64,000 nt of DNA from Tunturiibacter gelidiferens (GTDB lineage Bacteria > Acidobacteriota > Terriglobia > Terriglobales > Acidobacteriaceae): positions 1,116,001 through 1,180,000 of the forward strand of contig NZ_JACCCV010000002.1 of the NCBI RefSeq assembly GCF_013410115.1. Direction: 5' to 3'. The notes below the pieces were generated by a model. The model ran no database searches, was not told where the DNA came from, and saw nothing but the letters and a program-made list of their open reading frames with translations. The position numbers were made by a program, and so were the translations under genes. This document shows, one piece after another, positions 55,685 to 63,637 of this stretch. The stretch's first letter is position 1. Each line of letters opens with the position of its first letter.

Positions 55685-56776
55685 TTAGCCGAGTGGCTTG
55701 ACCGGCGCACCCTCCTGCAGAAACTGCAGGCCTGAGGTGATTACTTTTTCTCCCGTCTTGAGACCACCAAGAACGGGATAGGTGTTACCGACTGTTTCGC
55801 CGACGGTGACCGGCACCTGGTGCGCAACGTAGCCGTCCCCTTTAGGCGTTGCGACGTAGACGAAGGTCTGGCCGCCGACGAGACTGACGGCAAGGACCGG
55901 CACTGTGGGCGCAGGTGCGGTGCTCCAGGTGATGCGAGCCTTCACCAGCTGCTGGTTCCGAAGAATGTCCGCCGTCCGTGGGACACTTGCCTTAGCGAGG
56001 ACGCTTTGCAGTCCGTTATCAACCTGCGGCGAGATGAAGTCAACCTTCGTTTTGACCAGGACGTTGCCTGCCGTATCTAGAATCTCTACCGGAAGTCCAT
56101 TACGAATGCTGCCGGCGCGTTCAGTTGGGATGTAGATATAAGCTTCAAGGTCAGCGTTCTCGTCCACCGTGGTCAGCAGCGTGGTGGGTGAGACGTAGTC
56201 GCCGAGGTGAACTGGGATATCGCCCACAACGCCGTTAAAGGGGGCGCGGATATCGTAGTAGGCGAGTTGCTGCTTCTGGGTATCGGTGAGGGCCTGATTG
56301 GACTCGAAGTCGGCCTTGGAGTTTTCGTAGGCCTGATTCGCCTGGTCGTATGTGTCCCGCGAGACCACCCCGGCTTCGAATAGCTTGCGCTGCCGGTCGA
56401 CTTCGATCTTGTTGTAGTCGTAGAGGGCTTTCTTCTGCGCCTGAGTTCCCTGCTGCGACTGGACCGATGCCATCTGCTTCAAGGGATCGATTCGCATAAG
56501 CACCTGACCGGCTTTTACGGCGTCGCCGGACTTCACGAAGATCTTGACCAGGTTGCCGTCGACCTGCGGTTGCATGGTGGACGAGCGACGGCTCTTGATG
56601 GTGGCGACGTAGGTGTCGGAGTTGGGAACAGGCGACAACGAGACGGGTGCTACCTTCACCGGCATGGCCTGCGGGGGAGGCTGCGGGGGCGGTGCCGACT
56701 TGCAACCTGCGACCAGGCATGCAGCCGCGCAGACAAGCACTGGGAAGACGCGGGGGGTGTTCAAAATCAAGGGCAC
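55685..56776 (-). CDS. RND efflux periplasmic adaptor lipoprotein
   Basis: A membrane-fusion protein of 363 residues. It starts at GTG 56776 with AAGGAG seven bases upstream. The lipobox LVAGC (Cys near residue 25) marks lipid anchoring in the inner membrane. The lipoyl-type half (VDGNLVKIFVKSGDAVKAG and IRAPFNGVVGDIPVHLGDYV) flanks a helical hairpin (QKKALYDYNKIEVDRQRKLF, SKADFESNQALTDTQKQQLA). A beta-barrel and membrane-proximal domain follow. It is first in the operon with the RND pump gene. No regulator is adjacent. Confidence 0.94.
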   Translation of the reverse strand: MPLILNTPRVFPVLVCAAACLVAGCKSAPPPQPPPQAMPVKVAPVSLSPVPNSDTYVATIKSRRSSTMQPQVDGNLVKIFVKSGDAVKAGQVLMRIDPLKQMASVQSQQGTQAQKKALYDYNKIEVDRQRKLFEAGVVSRDTYDQANQAYENSKADFESNQALTDTQKQQLAYYDIRAPFNGVVGDIPVHLGDYVSPTTLLTTVDENADLEAYIYIPTERAGSIRNGLPVEILDTAGNVLVKTKVDFISPQVDNGLQSVLAKASVPRTADILRNQQLVKARITWSTAPAPTVPVLAVSLVGGQTFVYVATPKGDGYVAHQVPVTVGETVGNTYPVLGGLKTGEKVITSGLQFLQEGAPVKPLG

Positions 56777-56994
56777 AGAACTTCTCCTTCACAAGCGACG
56801 ACTTCGACGACAAGCCACCAAACGGGTTGCAATAAGTGGTGGACAGGAAGATTTACGGCGCAAGATTCTGCGGATCAACGTTTTACTGGCTACGACTCAG
56901 GATTTCCATTTTAGATGACTGCGTCCCCGAGAAGGGTTCGGGAATATGTATCTAAAGAGTTTTTGAAGGTGTCCCAACCAATTCCCCGGGGGTG

Positions 56995-57762
56995 TCAGGC
57001 GTCCAAACTGCTCTTTTCAGCAAATGCAAAAGGGTTGAAGCTCTGGTGACGATCAAACGCATCGGCTTGCTCGGCTCGCTTGAGCCAGTTTATGACAAGA
57101 TACGTGATCGGGGTAGCGACCACCTCATAGCCTACCTTCAGGGCGTAACCGGTGACGATTATGTTGAGGAGGATGCGGACGGGATATATTCCGCCAAAGG
57201 TCAGAATAATGACAAGAACCGTGTCGACCGCCTGGCCGACGACGGTGGAACCGATGGTACGGGTCCAAAGCATGCGTCCGTTCGTGAAGAGCTTGAGCCG
57301 CGCCATAGTATAGGAGTTGGCGAACTCACCGGCCCAGAAGGCGATAAGACTGGCGGCCAGGATGCGCGGGATAAAACCAAAGACCGTAGAGAACGCCTGC
57401 TGATTCTTCCACCCCGGAGCAGAGGGCAGTGCGATGACGACGGCTCCGATGAGATACAGGAGGGCGGTGCCGAAGAAGCCCAGCCAGATGGCTCTCCGTG
57501 AGGCGGCGAAGCCGTACACCTCGGTAAAGACGTCTCCGAAGATATAGGTGATGGGGAACAGGAGAACCGCTCCGCTGACCGCGAATGGGCCGATGGACCG
57601 GCTGCCGATGGAGATTGGCCCGAAGAGGCAGACCTTTTGCGCGATGAGGTTCGAAACAAGCAGGATGACTACGAATGCGGTCGTGAGGGCGTCAAGATAC
57701 TTGAAACTGCGAAGAGTCGATGGCGTGGGGGCCGGTTGGATCGTGTGGAGTTGCGACGGCAT
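56995..57762 (-). CDS. Queuosine precursor transporter (VUT family, YhhQ-like)
   Basis: An integral membrane protein of 255 residues with about six helices: LTTAFVVILLVSNLIAQKV, IGPFAVSGAVLLFPITYIFG, AIWLGFFGTALLYLIGAVVI, ILAASLIAFWAGEFANSYTM, IGSTVVGQAVDTVLVIILTF and IIVTGYALKVGYEVVATPIT. The FPITYIFGDVFTEVYGF signature is typical of VUT family proteins, which take up preQ0/preQ1 for queuosine synthesis. It stands alone, upstream of the adaptor gene by about 220 bp, and next to tRNA-Glu. It is not clearly in an operon. The 230 bp downstream hold nothing recognisable. Confidence 0.88.
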   Translation of the reverse strand: MPSQLHTIQPAPTPSTLRSFKYLDALTTAFVVILLVSNLIAQKVCLFGPISIGSRSIGPFAVSGAVLLFPITYIFGDVFTEVYGFAASRRAIWLGFFGTALLYLIGAVVIALPSAPGWKNQQAFSTVFGFIPRILAASLIAFWAGEFANSYTMARLKLFTNGRMLWTRTIGSTVVGQAVDTVLVIILTFGGIYPVRILLNIIVTGYALKVGYEVVATPITYLVINWLKRAEQADAFDRHQSFNPFAFAEKSSLDA

Positions 57763-57872
57763 CGATACCAGTATGCCGTGCCAACGTGAGGCGCGCCAGT
57801 TTTTGACAGAGCATGGCTCGGTTGTTAGCGTTAGAAGTGGTGAGGGTGCTGCGGGTGCCTTCTACCTGGTGC

Positions 57873-57950
57873 GTCCCCGTCGTCTAGCCCGGCCCAGGAC
57901 ACCGCCCTTTCACGGCGATAACATGGGTTCGAATCCCATCGGGGACACCA
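57873..57950 (+). tRNA. tRNA-Glu (anticodon TTC)
   Basis: Acceptor GTCCCCG (57873-57879) pairs with CGGGGAC (57940-57946). The anticodon loop CTTTCAC gives TTC, the T arm has GGTTCGAATCC, and CCA is encoded at 57948-57950. Length is 78 bases. One C-A opposition is seen at the base of the anticodon stem. Genes on its 3' side look like accessory DNA. Confidence 0.95.
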
Positions 57951-58312
57951 AAGATTCTAAAAGACCTAAATTAAAACAATAGTGTCGCAGGAAGGTGACC
58001 TGTGCCACTATTGTGGCTGCCCGCTATTCGCCCTTTCCCCGGGCCGGTTGCATTGTGTCACCGTTTCGGTTGCAATTTTGGTTGCTACTGGACCAAGCCG
58101 CTTTCCCACTAGGTCCTTCGGGGCGCTAACGGATTAATGCATACACGGCTAGCATTTTAGGGTCTGCAACGTTGTCTTTGGGTCATGCACCCTCCTATAG
58201 TGATTCCGACAGAAGGCGGACCCCGCAGTTTGCAGAACGGTCCGCGCCAAACTTTGCTGCGGGCAGAAATCTACCTGCCTTGCAAGAATGGCGTAGTCGA
58301 AAGGGGATACTG
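57951..58312. other. Gap after tRNA-Glu with a strong hairpin and a possible integrase remnant
   Basis: A hairpin lies at 57976-58014: ACAATAGTGTCGCAGG pairs with CCTGTGCCACTATTGT at 14 of 16 positions around a 7-base loop, and fits a terminator or an attachment-site region. On the minus strand, about 40 codons upstream of a TAG inside this hairpin read VSAPKDLVGKRLGPVATKIA and onward, without start. That looks like the C-terminal tail of a lost gene, perhaps a tRNA-targeting integrase. This is speculative. Confidence 0.4.
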
Positions 58313-59068
58313 ATGAATTCAATCGTAGTCAGCTCGATCATCTTCGTATCCGTCTTCGCCGCGGCTCTCGTCGGCATGGCTGTCCGCCGGGTCGTTCCGG
58401 ACGATCACGTCGAATCAGATGCAAAGGAAGTCATCAGGCTCGCGACTGGGCTCATTGCGACCATGGCCGCGCTGGTCCTCGGGATGCTGATCTCTTCCGC
58501 AAAGTCTTCCTACGATGCTCGCAAGAACGAGGTAGCGGAGATGTCCTCGGAGATTGTCGCCATTGATCGCCTACTGGTAAAGTATGGCCCCGAGACCGGG
58601 CCAATTCGTGCGGAGTTTCACCAGACAGTGGAGGCTGGTCTCGAGCGCATCTGGCCAAGTCAGGCATCCCGGAAGTTCGAACTCAGACCGGGGGATCACG
58701 GCGAAATTCTTTTCGGCAAGCTGGAGTTGCTGGCCCCGAAAGATGACAGACAGGTCGCCGAGAAAGCCCAGATCATGACAATGGTTTTTGGCTTACGGCA
58801 GACTCAATGGCTAATGTTCCTCAGGGCGGAGCAGAACGCCGTTCCGATTCCACTCCTGTTGGTCTTGGTCTCGTGGCTGGCCGCCATCTTTGTCAGCTTC
58901 GGTCTTTTCGCCCCGCCCAACCCCACGGTCCTGATAATACTAGCTCTTGGAGCGATGGCGGTTTCCTCTGCGATCTTCCTCATCCTGGAGATGTATACGC
59001 CATTCAGCGGAGTTCTCAAGATCTTGCCGACCCCGATTCTCGATGCGCTGAGCCAGATGGGACATTGA
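58313..59068 (+). CDS. DUF4239 family membrane protein
   Basis: A protein of 251 residues: N-terminal helix (IVVSSIIFVSVFAAALVGMAV), second helix (ATGLIATMAALVLGMLISSA), a long cytosolic helical segment (SSYDARKNEVAEMSSEIVAI, then RLLVKYGPETGPIRAEF), and two C-terminal helices (VPIPLLLVLVSWLAAIFVSF and PTVLIILALGAMAVSSAIFL). The order and the SAKSSYD and YGPET segments are typical of DUF4239, a bestrophin-like family of unknown role. I chose ATG 58313 behind AAGGGGAT; the longer frame from 58172 is unlikely. It stands alone. Confidence 0.82.
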   Translation: MNSIVVSSIIFVSVFAAALVGMAVRRVVPDDHVESDAKEVIRLATGLIATMAALVLGMLISSAKSSYDARKNEVAEMSSEIVAIDRLLVKYGPETGPIRAEFHQTVEAGLERIWPSQASRKFELRPGDHGEILFGKLELLAPKDDRQVAEKAQIMTMVFGLRQTQWLMFLRAEQNAVPIPLLLVLVSWLAAIFVSFGLFAPPNPTVLIILALGAMAVSSAIFLILEMYTPFSGVLKILPTPILDALSQMGH

Positions 59069-59183
59069 AAGCAGACGGGCTCCTGATCGATTCACACTTT
59101 CATTCTTCGTTGGGAGTGGCTTGTCGGCCGGACAGCATCACGCACGGTCGGGGTCGCGAGTCTCTGATCTTGTCGCTGTGCCT

Positions 59184-59576
59184 TTACTTACTTCTTACAA
59201 TCCGCTGAGAAGACTTCCGTCTGATCGCCTTAGTCTGCCGCACCCCGTCGGCCAGCTGGATATTGTGCGCCGTAACAATAGCTCCGATCAACCCTGGGAA
59301 ACGCTTGTCGATCTCCGCGCAACGAGAAGTGTTGTGCATCTCGACACCTTGACGCTCGCCCCGTATCAACCCGGCCTCGCGAAGTATTTTGAAGTGCTGC
59401 GAAAGCGTTGACTTCGGTATCGGTTTCTCGCTGATATTCGAAAACGCCAAACAGTTGTGGGAACACTCCTGTCCCACAATGTCGGCATAGATCGCCACAC
59501 GCACCGGGTCAGACAAGGCATGAAGGATCGCTTCAACCGTCACGTCCTGGACCGAGGGGTGGAATAGAGGCCTCAT
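59184..59576 (-). CDS. ArsR-family transcriptional regulator
   Basis: A DNA-binding protein of 130 residues. The winged helix-turn-helix is clear: VEAILHALSDPVRVAIYADI, then KSTLSQHFKILREAGLIRGE, RQGVEMHNTSR. A Cys pair in GQECSHNC precedes the recognition helix and may sense metal or redox state, but it is not the canonical arsenic motif. I chose ATG 59576. It is divergent from the two SDR genes, with a shared promoter region of 168 bp, so it probably represses them. Confidence 0.85.
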   Translation of the reverse strand: MRPLFHPSVQDVTVEAILHALSDPVRVAIYADIVGQECSHNCLAFSNISEKPIPKSTLSQHFKILREAGLIRGERQGVEMHNTSRCAEIDKRFPGLIGAIVTAHNIQLADGVRQTKAIRRKSSQRIVRSK

Positions 59577-59603
59577 GAACACCACGATAGTCTTTTTACA
59601 TAA

Positions 59604-59613
59604 ATTGTTCAAT
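59604..59613. promoter_or_regulatory. Possible ArsR-type operator in the divergent promoter
   Basis: ATTG-TT-CAAT is a perfect short palindrome inside an A/T-rich tract (TTTTTACATAAATTGTTCAA, then TAGTGCATAAAA) between the divergent ArsR and SDR genes. On the minus strand it reads TTGAACAATTTATG, similar to SmtB/ArsR-family sites. The surrounding A/T-richness fits promoters. Confidence 0.35.
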
Positions 59614-59744
59614 AGTGCATAAAACCAGAACTAATGAATCTTCTCATGATCGAACTCCATCTACTCAGCAGTAATGAGAGCCTGCCTTCACGGGCAATTC
59701 AGAAATCCCAAGTTCGACAGAGCAATCTCGAAGAGGACTCAGAC

Positions 59745-60491
59745 ATGAGCAAGCTAAAAGGTAAAGTAGCAGTCGTCACCGGGGCATCCAAGGGTATCGG
59801 GGCCGCCATCGCCAAGTCGCTCGCCGCAGAAGGCGCATCCGTTATCGTCAACTACGCCTCCAGCAAGTCTGGTGCAGACACCGTCGTCTCCGCCATCACC
59901 GCAGCCGGAGGCAAAGCCGTCGCCGTCGGTGGAGACGTCTCCAAGGCCGCAGAAGCACAGGGCATAATCGACGCAGCCATCAAGAACTACGGCCGCCTCG
60001 ACATCCTCGTTAACAACTCGGGCGTCTATGAGTTCTCTCCCATCGAAACCGTAACCGAAGAACAGTTCCACAAGATCTTCAACATCAATGTACTCGGCGT
60101 GCTCCTCACCACCCAGGCAGCGGTCAAGCACCTCGGCGAGGGGGCCAGCATCATTAACATCGGCTCTGGCGTCAGCAGTATCACCCCTCCCAACAGCGCC
60201 GTCTACACAGGCACCAAAGGCGCTCTCGATGCCATCACCGGTGTCCTCGCAAAGGAACTTGGTGCGCGTAAGATCCGCGTCAACTCAGTCAACCCCGGCA
60301 TCGTCGACACCGAAGGCACACAGTCCGCCGGGTTCATTGGATCCGACTTCGAGAAAGCTCTCGTCGCGCAAACTCCCCTCGGCCGCGCCGGCCAGGTCGA
60401 CGACATCGCCTCCGTCGTAACCTTCTTCGCGTCCGAAGACGCAAAGTGGATTACCGGCGAGCGCGTGATCACCGGCGGCGGTCTCCGCTAA
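59745..60491 (+). CDS. Short-chain dehydrogenase/reductase (classical SDR)
   Basis: A Rossmann-fold oxidoreductase of 248 residues. Cofactor binding is shown by [14 protein letters not shown], the LVNNSG motif stands for NNAG, and the catalytic Ser-Tyr-Lys are in NIGSGVSS and VYTGTKGAL. The end [11 protein letters not shown] is typical of glucose-dehydrogenase/FabG-like members. I chose ATG 59745, preceded by AGAGGA. The Asn in NYASSKS after the second strand fits NADP use, weakly. It is followed 101 bp later by another SDR and is divergent from ArsR. The substrate is unknown. Confidence 0.92.
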   Translation: MSKLKGKVAVVTGASKGIGAAIAKSLAAEGASVIVNYASSKSGADTVVSAITAAGGKAVAVGGDVSKAAEAQGIIDAAIKNYGRLDILVNNSGVYEFSPIETVTEEQFHKIFNINVLGVLLTTQAAVKHLGEGASIINIGSGVSSITPPNSAVYTGTKGALDAITGVLAKELGARKIRVNSVNPGIVDTEGTQSAGFIGSDFEKALVAQTPLGRAGQVDDIASVVTFFASEDAKWITGERVITGGGLR

Positions 60492-60592
60492 CTCCACAAA
60501 GGCCACTCAACGCCGAGCATCATTCCGTAATTGGGTGGCCTTCAAATCGCGACCGAAAAGCAAGAACACCAACCGTGAAAGGAAGGACTGAC

Positions 60593-61324
60593 ATGGGAAA
60601 GCTCGAAGGAAAAGTAGCAGTCATCACGGCAGCAACATCAGGCATGGCGCTTGCCACAGCAAAACTCTTCGTGAAAGAGGGCGCATATGTCTTCATCACC
60701 GGCCGCCGTCAGGACAAACTCGATGAAGCCGTCAAGGCCATCGGCAAGAACGTGACCGGCGTCCAGGGCGACGCTGCAAACCTCGCTGACCTCGATCGCT
60801 TATACAAAACCGTCAAGAAAGAAAAAGGAAAGATCGATATCCTCTTCGCCAGCGCAGGCCAGGGCGAGTTCGCAAAGATCGGTGAAGTCACCGAAGAACA
60901 CTTCGATAAAACCTTCGACCTCAACGTGCGCGGCACACTGTTCACCGTGCAGAAGGCCCTCCCGCTCTTCAACGACGGCGGCTCGATCTTCATGAACGGC
61001 TCCATCGCCAGCATCAAGGGCTTCCCTGCCTTCGGCGTCTACAGCGCCAGCAAAGCCGCGGTGCGATCCTTTGCGCGCACATGGCTCAATGACCTCAAGG
61101 ACCGCAAAATCCGCGTCAACGTCCTCAGCCCAGGGACCATCGATACCCCAATCCTCGATCCTCTAGGACCCGACGCGAAGGAGTACTTCAAGACACTTAT
61201 CCCACGTGGCGAAATCGGTCGCCCCGAAGAGATCGCGACCGTAGCGCTCTTCCTCGCCTCTGACGACTCAAGCTTCGTCAACGGTATTGAGCTATTCGTA
61301 GACGGCGGAACAGCACAGATCTAA
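60593..61324 (+). CDS. SDR-family oxidoreductase with altered glycine motif
   Basis: An SDR of 243 residues. The catalytic residues are intact: [20 protein letters not shown] gives Ser, Tyr and Lys. The nucleotide-binding motif usually TGxxxGxG reads TAATSGMA here, losing two of three Gly, and NNAG reads [16 protein letters not shown] suggests NADP use. It may still bind cofactor, because related SDRs with this variant exist. The ribosome site GGAAGGA precedes ATG 60593. It follows the first SDR and ends at a strong hairpin. Sequence identity between the two SDRs is low, so they are not a recent duplicate. Confidence 0.9.
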   Translation: MGKLEGKVAVITAATSGMALATAKLFVKEGAYVFITGRRQDKLDEAVKAIGKNVTGVQGDAANLADLDRLYKTVKKEKGKIDILFASAGQGEFAKIGEVTEEHFDKTFDLNVRGTLFTVQKALPLFNDGGSIFMNGSIASIKGFPAFGVYSASKAAVRSFARTWLNDLKDRKIRVNVLSPGTIDTPILDPLGPDAKEYFKTLIPRGEIGRPEEIATVALFLASDDSSFVNGIELFVDGGTAQI

Positions 61325-61360
61325 CACAACTAGATATCGATGAAACAAACTGAGTGAACT

Positions 61361-61395
61361 CGCCACGCTGTCCGTCAGCATCAAGCAGCGTGGCG
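61361..61395 (+). terminator. Hairpin after the second SDR gene
   Basis: CGCCACGCTG (61361-61370) pairs perfectly with CAGCGTGGCG (61386-61395) across 15 bases, 37 bp after the stop. There is no T-tract, but the stem is strong. Confidence 0.55.
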
Positions 61396-61478
61396 GCCCC
61401 AGTTCAGACCAGAGTAGGAACTACCAATGATTGAATTCATAGTCATTTTGGCTTTTTCGATAAGAGAGGTACTACAGC

Positions 61479-61625
61479 ATGAACCCAGAAGCTTCGCTCA
61501 TCGACTCGGCGCTCCGCGGTTGGAAGTCAAACGTTGACCGCACAACGAAACTCTTCGGCGCTCTTACAGAAGAGCAGCTTCTCGAACAGGTCGCTCCCGG
61601 GAAGAACAGGCTTATCTATCTCTGA
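61479..61625 (+). pseudogene. DinB-family protein, N-terminal fragment
   Basis: The frame from ATG 61479 gives 48 residues (MNPEASLIDSALRGWKSNVD, ALTEEQLLEQVAPGKNRLIY) and stops at 61623. This is the first helix of DinB_2-type proteins, which normally run to 150-170 residues and continue with LxGHLxxxxD after this point. The 3' part is missing. The break coincides with the truncated end of an MFS gene coming from the other side. The gene is therefore dead. Confidence 0.75.
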
Positions 61626-61752
61626 GGACGATCCAATCCTGCGCGGTGCGCTGCATCCACGTTCCCACGTTAGAGACCAGCGCCCCACAAGCCCACACTC
61701 GATAGTTGAAGCTGTTCAGCGAACGGAAGGTCCCTTTCGTCGGCCCGCTCAT
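61612..61752 (-). pseudogene. MFS transporter, N-terminal fragment
   Basis: From ATG 61752 the minus strand gives 46 residues (MSGPTKGTFRSLNSFNYRVW, GALVSNVGTWMQRTAQDWIV) ending at 61612. This is the start of a major-facilitator transporter of the enterobactin-exporter-like group, which normally has about 400 residues. Everything after the first transmembrane helix is lost. Its cut end overlaps the cut end of the DinB fragment, so one deletion joined two genes. Confidence 0.8.
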
Positions 61753-62078
61753 GAGTTCCCATGTGAGTTGCCGCCGTGGAACCGTCCGAAACTGCGCGCC
61801 GTCATCACACCCATCAGAAGAATGCCCAATCCCAAAGAAACGACATGATCCGTAGAACGCAAACTGAAGCTGCCAACACGACAAATCAGAACATAAGCAA
61901 CCATCAGATTAAAAAATCCCCAAAGCACGTTCACCAACGAAGAAGAAAGTCCTTCGCCAGGCGGTTTAGCAAATGGGCTTTGAAAGGGACGTCCCATCAC
62001 GCCGCTCACAAAATGCGGAATAGCGTTTGTGAGAAAAACGCCGCCAAACAAGTACGCTGCAGATTGACCCCATTCCAT
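61749..62078 (-). CDS. Small membrane protein, unknown family
   Basis: A protein of 109 residues with about three hydrophobic helices: SAAYLFGGVFLTNAIPHFVS, VNVLWGFFNLMVAYVLICRV and VVSLGLGILLMGVMTARSFG. The segment PHFVSGVMGRPFQSPFAKPPG, with its Pro and Phe, looks like a conserved signature. The start at 62078 has no obvious strong ribosome site. It overlaps the start of the MFS fragment by four bases, so the two were once cotranscribed. Function unknown. Confidence 0.6.
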   Translation of the reverse strand: MEWGQSAAYLFGGVFLTNAIPHFVSGVMGRPFQSPFAKPPGEGLSSSLVNVLWGFFNLMVAYVLICRVGSFSLRSTDHVVSLGLGILLMGVMTARSFGRFHGGNSHGNS

Positions 62079-62163
62079 TTGGAAGGATGCTCCTTTTCGT
62101 TGAACAAGAATTTTTCTTAGTTACATTCGCCTCAAACCTGTTCCAGAGCGCGGTGACGCCACC

Positions 62164-62727
62164 TCACGCGCGGGTGCTGTCGAGGAGAGCGACGATCTCT
62201 TTGGTCGTGCCGGTTTCACCCAAGCGCGGGAAGACCCTGGTGATGCTATTGATGTGAGCATCGAGGTTCATATCCGTCATAGCGTCCACAGCGAGGGTGA
62301 CGTTGAAACCGTTCTCGTGCGCCTGCCGGGCAGTGGATTCGATACCGGAACTCGTGGCGACCCCGGCGACCACAACCTGCGTGACACCCAGCTTCTTCAG
62401 ATGTTCCTCAAGACCCGTATTCGTGAAGGCTCCCCACGTCCGCTTCGTCACCGTGTGGTCTCGCGGCTGCTGGTTCAACTCAGGAACGAGATCCGTCCAT
62501 CCGGCAGGAAACTCACGAACTCTGGGTGCCTGTTCCGTTCGCCCCGGTGCTCCGGCGGAGACGTTGACCAACACTACCGGCAAGTCATGTCGACGGAACG
62601 CATCCGCTAATAAACTGGCATGCTTCACGACACCCCCCACGGGATGTGCGGTGGGCATCGCAACGATACCATTCTGCAGATCGATGATCACAAGAGCGGT
62701 CTTCGGGTCAACAGCCGTTATTGCCAT
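62164..62727 (-). CDS. Isochorismatase-like hydrolase lacking the catalytic Cys
   Basis: A protein of 187 residues with the isochorismatase fold. The Asp (VIIDLQNGIV) and Lys (VTKRTWGAF) of the family triad are present, but the Cys position in GVATSSGIESTARQA is Ser or Gly. True isochorismatases such as EntB also lack this Cys, whereas nicotinamidases and N-carbamoyl hydrolases need it; so an amide hydrolase is unlikely. It is divergent from the TetR gene with palindromes between them, so it may be the main target of that regulator. A typical GGAGAACACC is found before the ATG. Confidence 0.85.
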   Translation of the reverse strand: MAITAVDPKTALVIIDLQNGIVAMPTAHPVGGVVKHASLLADAFRRHDLPVVLVNVSAGAPGRTEQAPRVREFPAGWTDLVPELNQQPRDHTVTKRTWGAFTNTGLEEHLKKLGVTQVVVAGVATSSGIESTARQAHENGFNVTLAVDAMTDMNLDAHINSITRVFPRLGETGTTKEIVALLDSTRA

Positions 62728-62914
62728 GGTGTTCTCCTTCTTTTGTTTCGAACTGCGGTTAGCCTGGAATGCGGAGCATTAGAAAAATTTCGACAGGAAC
62801 CGTGAGCTACTGGTGAATCGGTCGTCGAGTACGGAGCTAGCGACACACCAATAACGCCGCTTCTGGATTGATAAGCCTGAGAGCTGTCGAGCAGGGATCG
62901 GTGAGTCCTAAACA

Positions 62915-62950
62915 TGAGGTAACCCTCAAGTTTGTTCTAAGGGCTTAGAA
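62915..62950. promoter_or_regulatory. Two palindromes, likely TetR operators
   Basis: TGAGG-TAAC-CCTCA (62915-62928, extendable to ACATGAGG/CCTCAAGT with one mismatch) and TTCTAAG-GG-CTTAGAA (62935-62950, perfect) lie in the 224-bp divergent region of the isochorismatase-like and TetR genes. The second directly abuts the TetR start codon, so binding there would block its own expression. Confidence 0.5.
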
Positions 62951-62951
62951 T

Positions 62952-63569
62952 ATGAGTATGTCCTCAACAATGTCAAGCCCGAGGCGGGCTCCACAGCAAG
63001 AGCGAGGAGAACGACGTCTTAGCCAGTTGCTGGAAGCCGCCGCGTCTCTGCTGGCTGAGGTTGGTTACGACGCTGCCACCATGACTGAGATCGCCGACCG
63101 CGCCAGTGCTTCCATCGGAACCCTCTATCAATACTTTCCCAATAAGCCGGCGATCGTCCTGGCACTCCGGAGACAATACGTCGCAGAGATGGAAGAGCGC
63201 TGGGCGCACCTCAACGAGCAGACCGTGGCGGAGATGACTGTGAGGCAGATAGCTCACCATCTCGTCCAACTGACGACTCGTTTCGTAGACGAACACCCAG
63301 CCTATTTCGCAATCCTTGACGCTCCGGTGAAATACAAGCGCAGTCAAGAAGCAAGAAACCGACTAAGGGAGAGAATCGCCAACGTATTCCGCAGCAAAAG
63401 ACCTGCCATTTCGCAAGAAATGGCGTTCCGAATGGCGAACGTCTCTCTGGGTATCATCAAAAGCATGAACAAGCTCTACGCAGAAGCCAATTTCAAAGAA
63501 CGGGAAGAACTTGTCAAGGAATACAAACTCGCTCTCGCTGCCTATCTAGAGTCGCGTTTGGCCCCATAA
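62952..63569 (+). CDS. TetR-family transcriptional regulator
   Basis: A repressor of 205 residues. The N-terminal helix-turn-helix is clear: RLSQLLEAAASLLAEVGYDA, then ATMTEIADRASASIGTLYQY, FPNKPAIVLAL. The C-terminal ligand domain is helical (VRQIAHHLVQLTTRFVDEHP, MANVSLGIIKSMNKLYAEAN). The start is uncertain: ATG 62952, 62958 and 62970 are in frame, and a palindrome ends one base before the first, so the message may be leaderless or start at a later Met. It is divergent from the isochorismatase-like gene. Confidence 0.88.
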   Translation: MSMSSTMSSPRRAPQQERGERRLSQLLEAAASLLAEVGYDAATMTEIADRASASIGTLYQYFPNKPAIVLALRRQYVAEMEERWAHLNEQTVAEMTVRQIAHHLVQLTTRFVDEHPAYFAILDAPVKYKRSQEARNRLRERIANVFRSKRPAISQEMAFRMANVSLGIIKSMNKLYAEANFKEREELVKEYKLALAAYLESRLAP

Positions 63570-63637
63570 AGAAGTGACCAGACCCGATTTGTAGCCTGAA
63601 CCAATGGCCCCATAAGATCATCAACGCGGCTGCGACT

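Noticed and set aside
52334-56776. Complete tripartite efflux operon
   Set aside because: Only the pump and adaptor are present; no TolC-like outer-membrane factor is encoded on either side.
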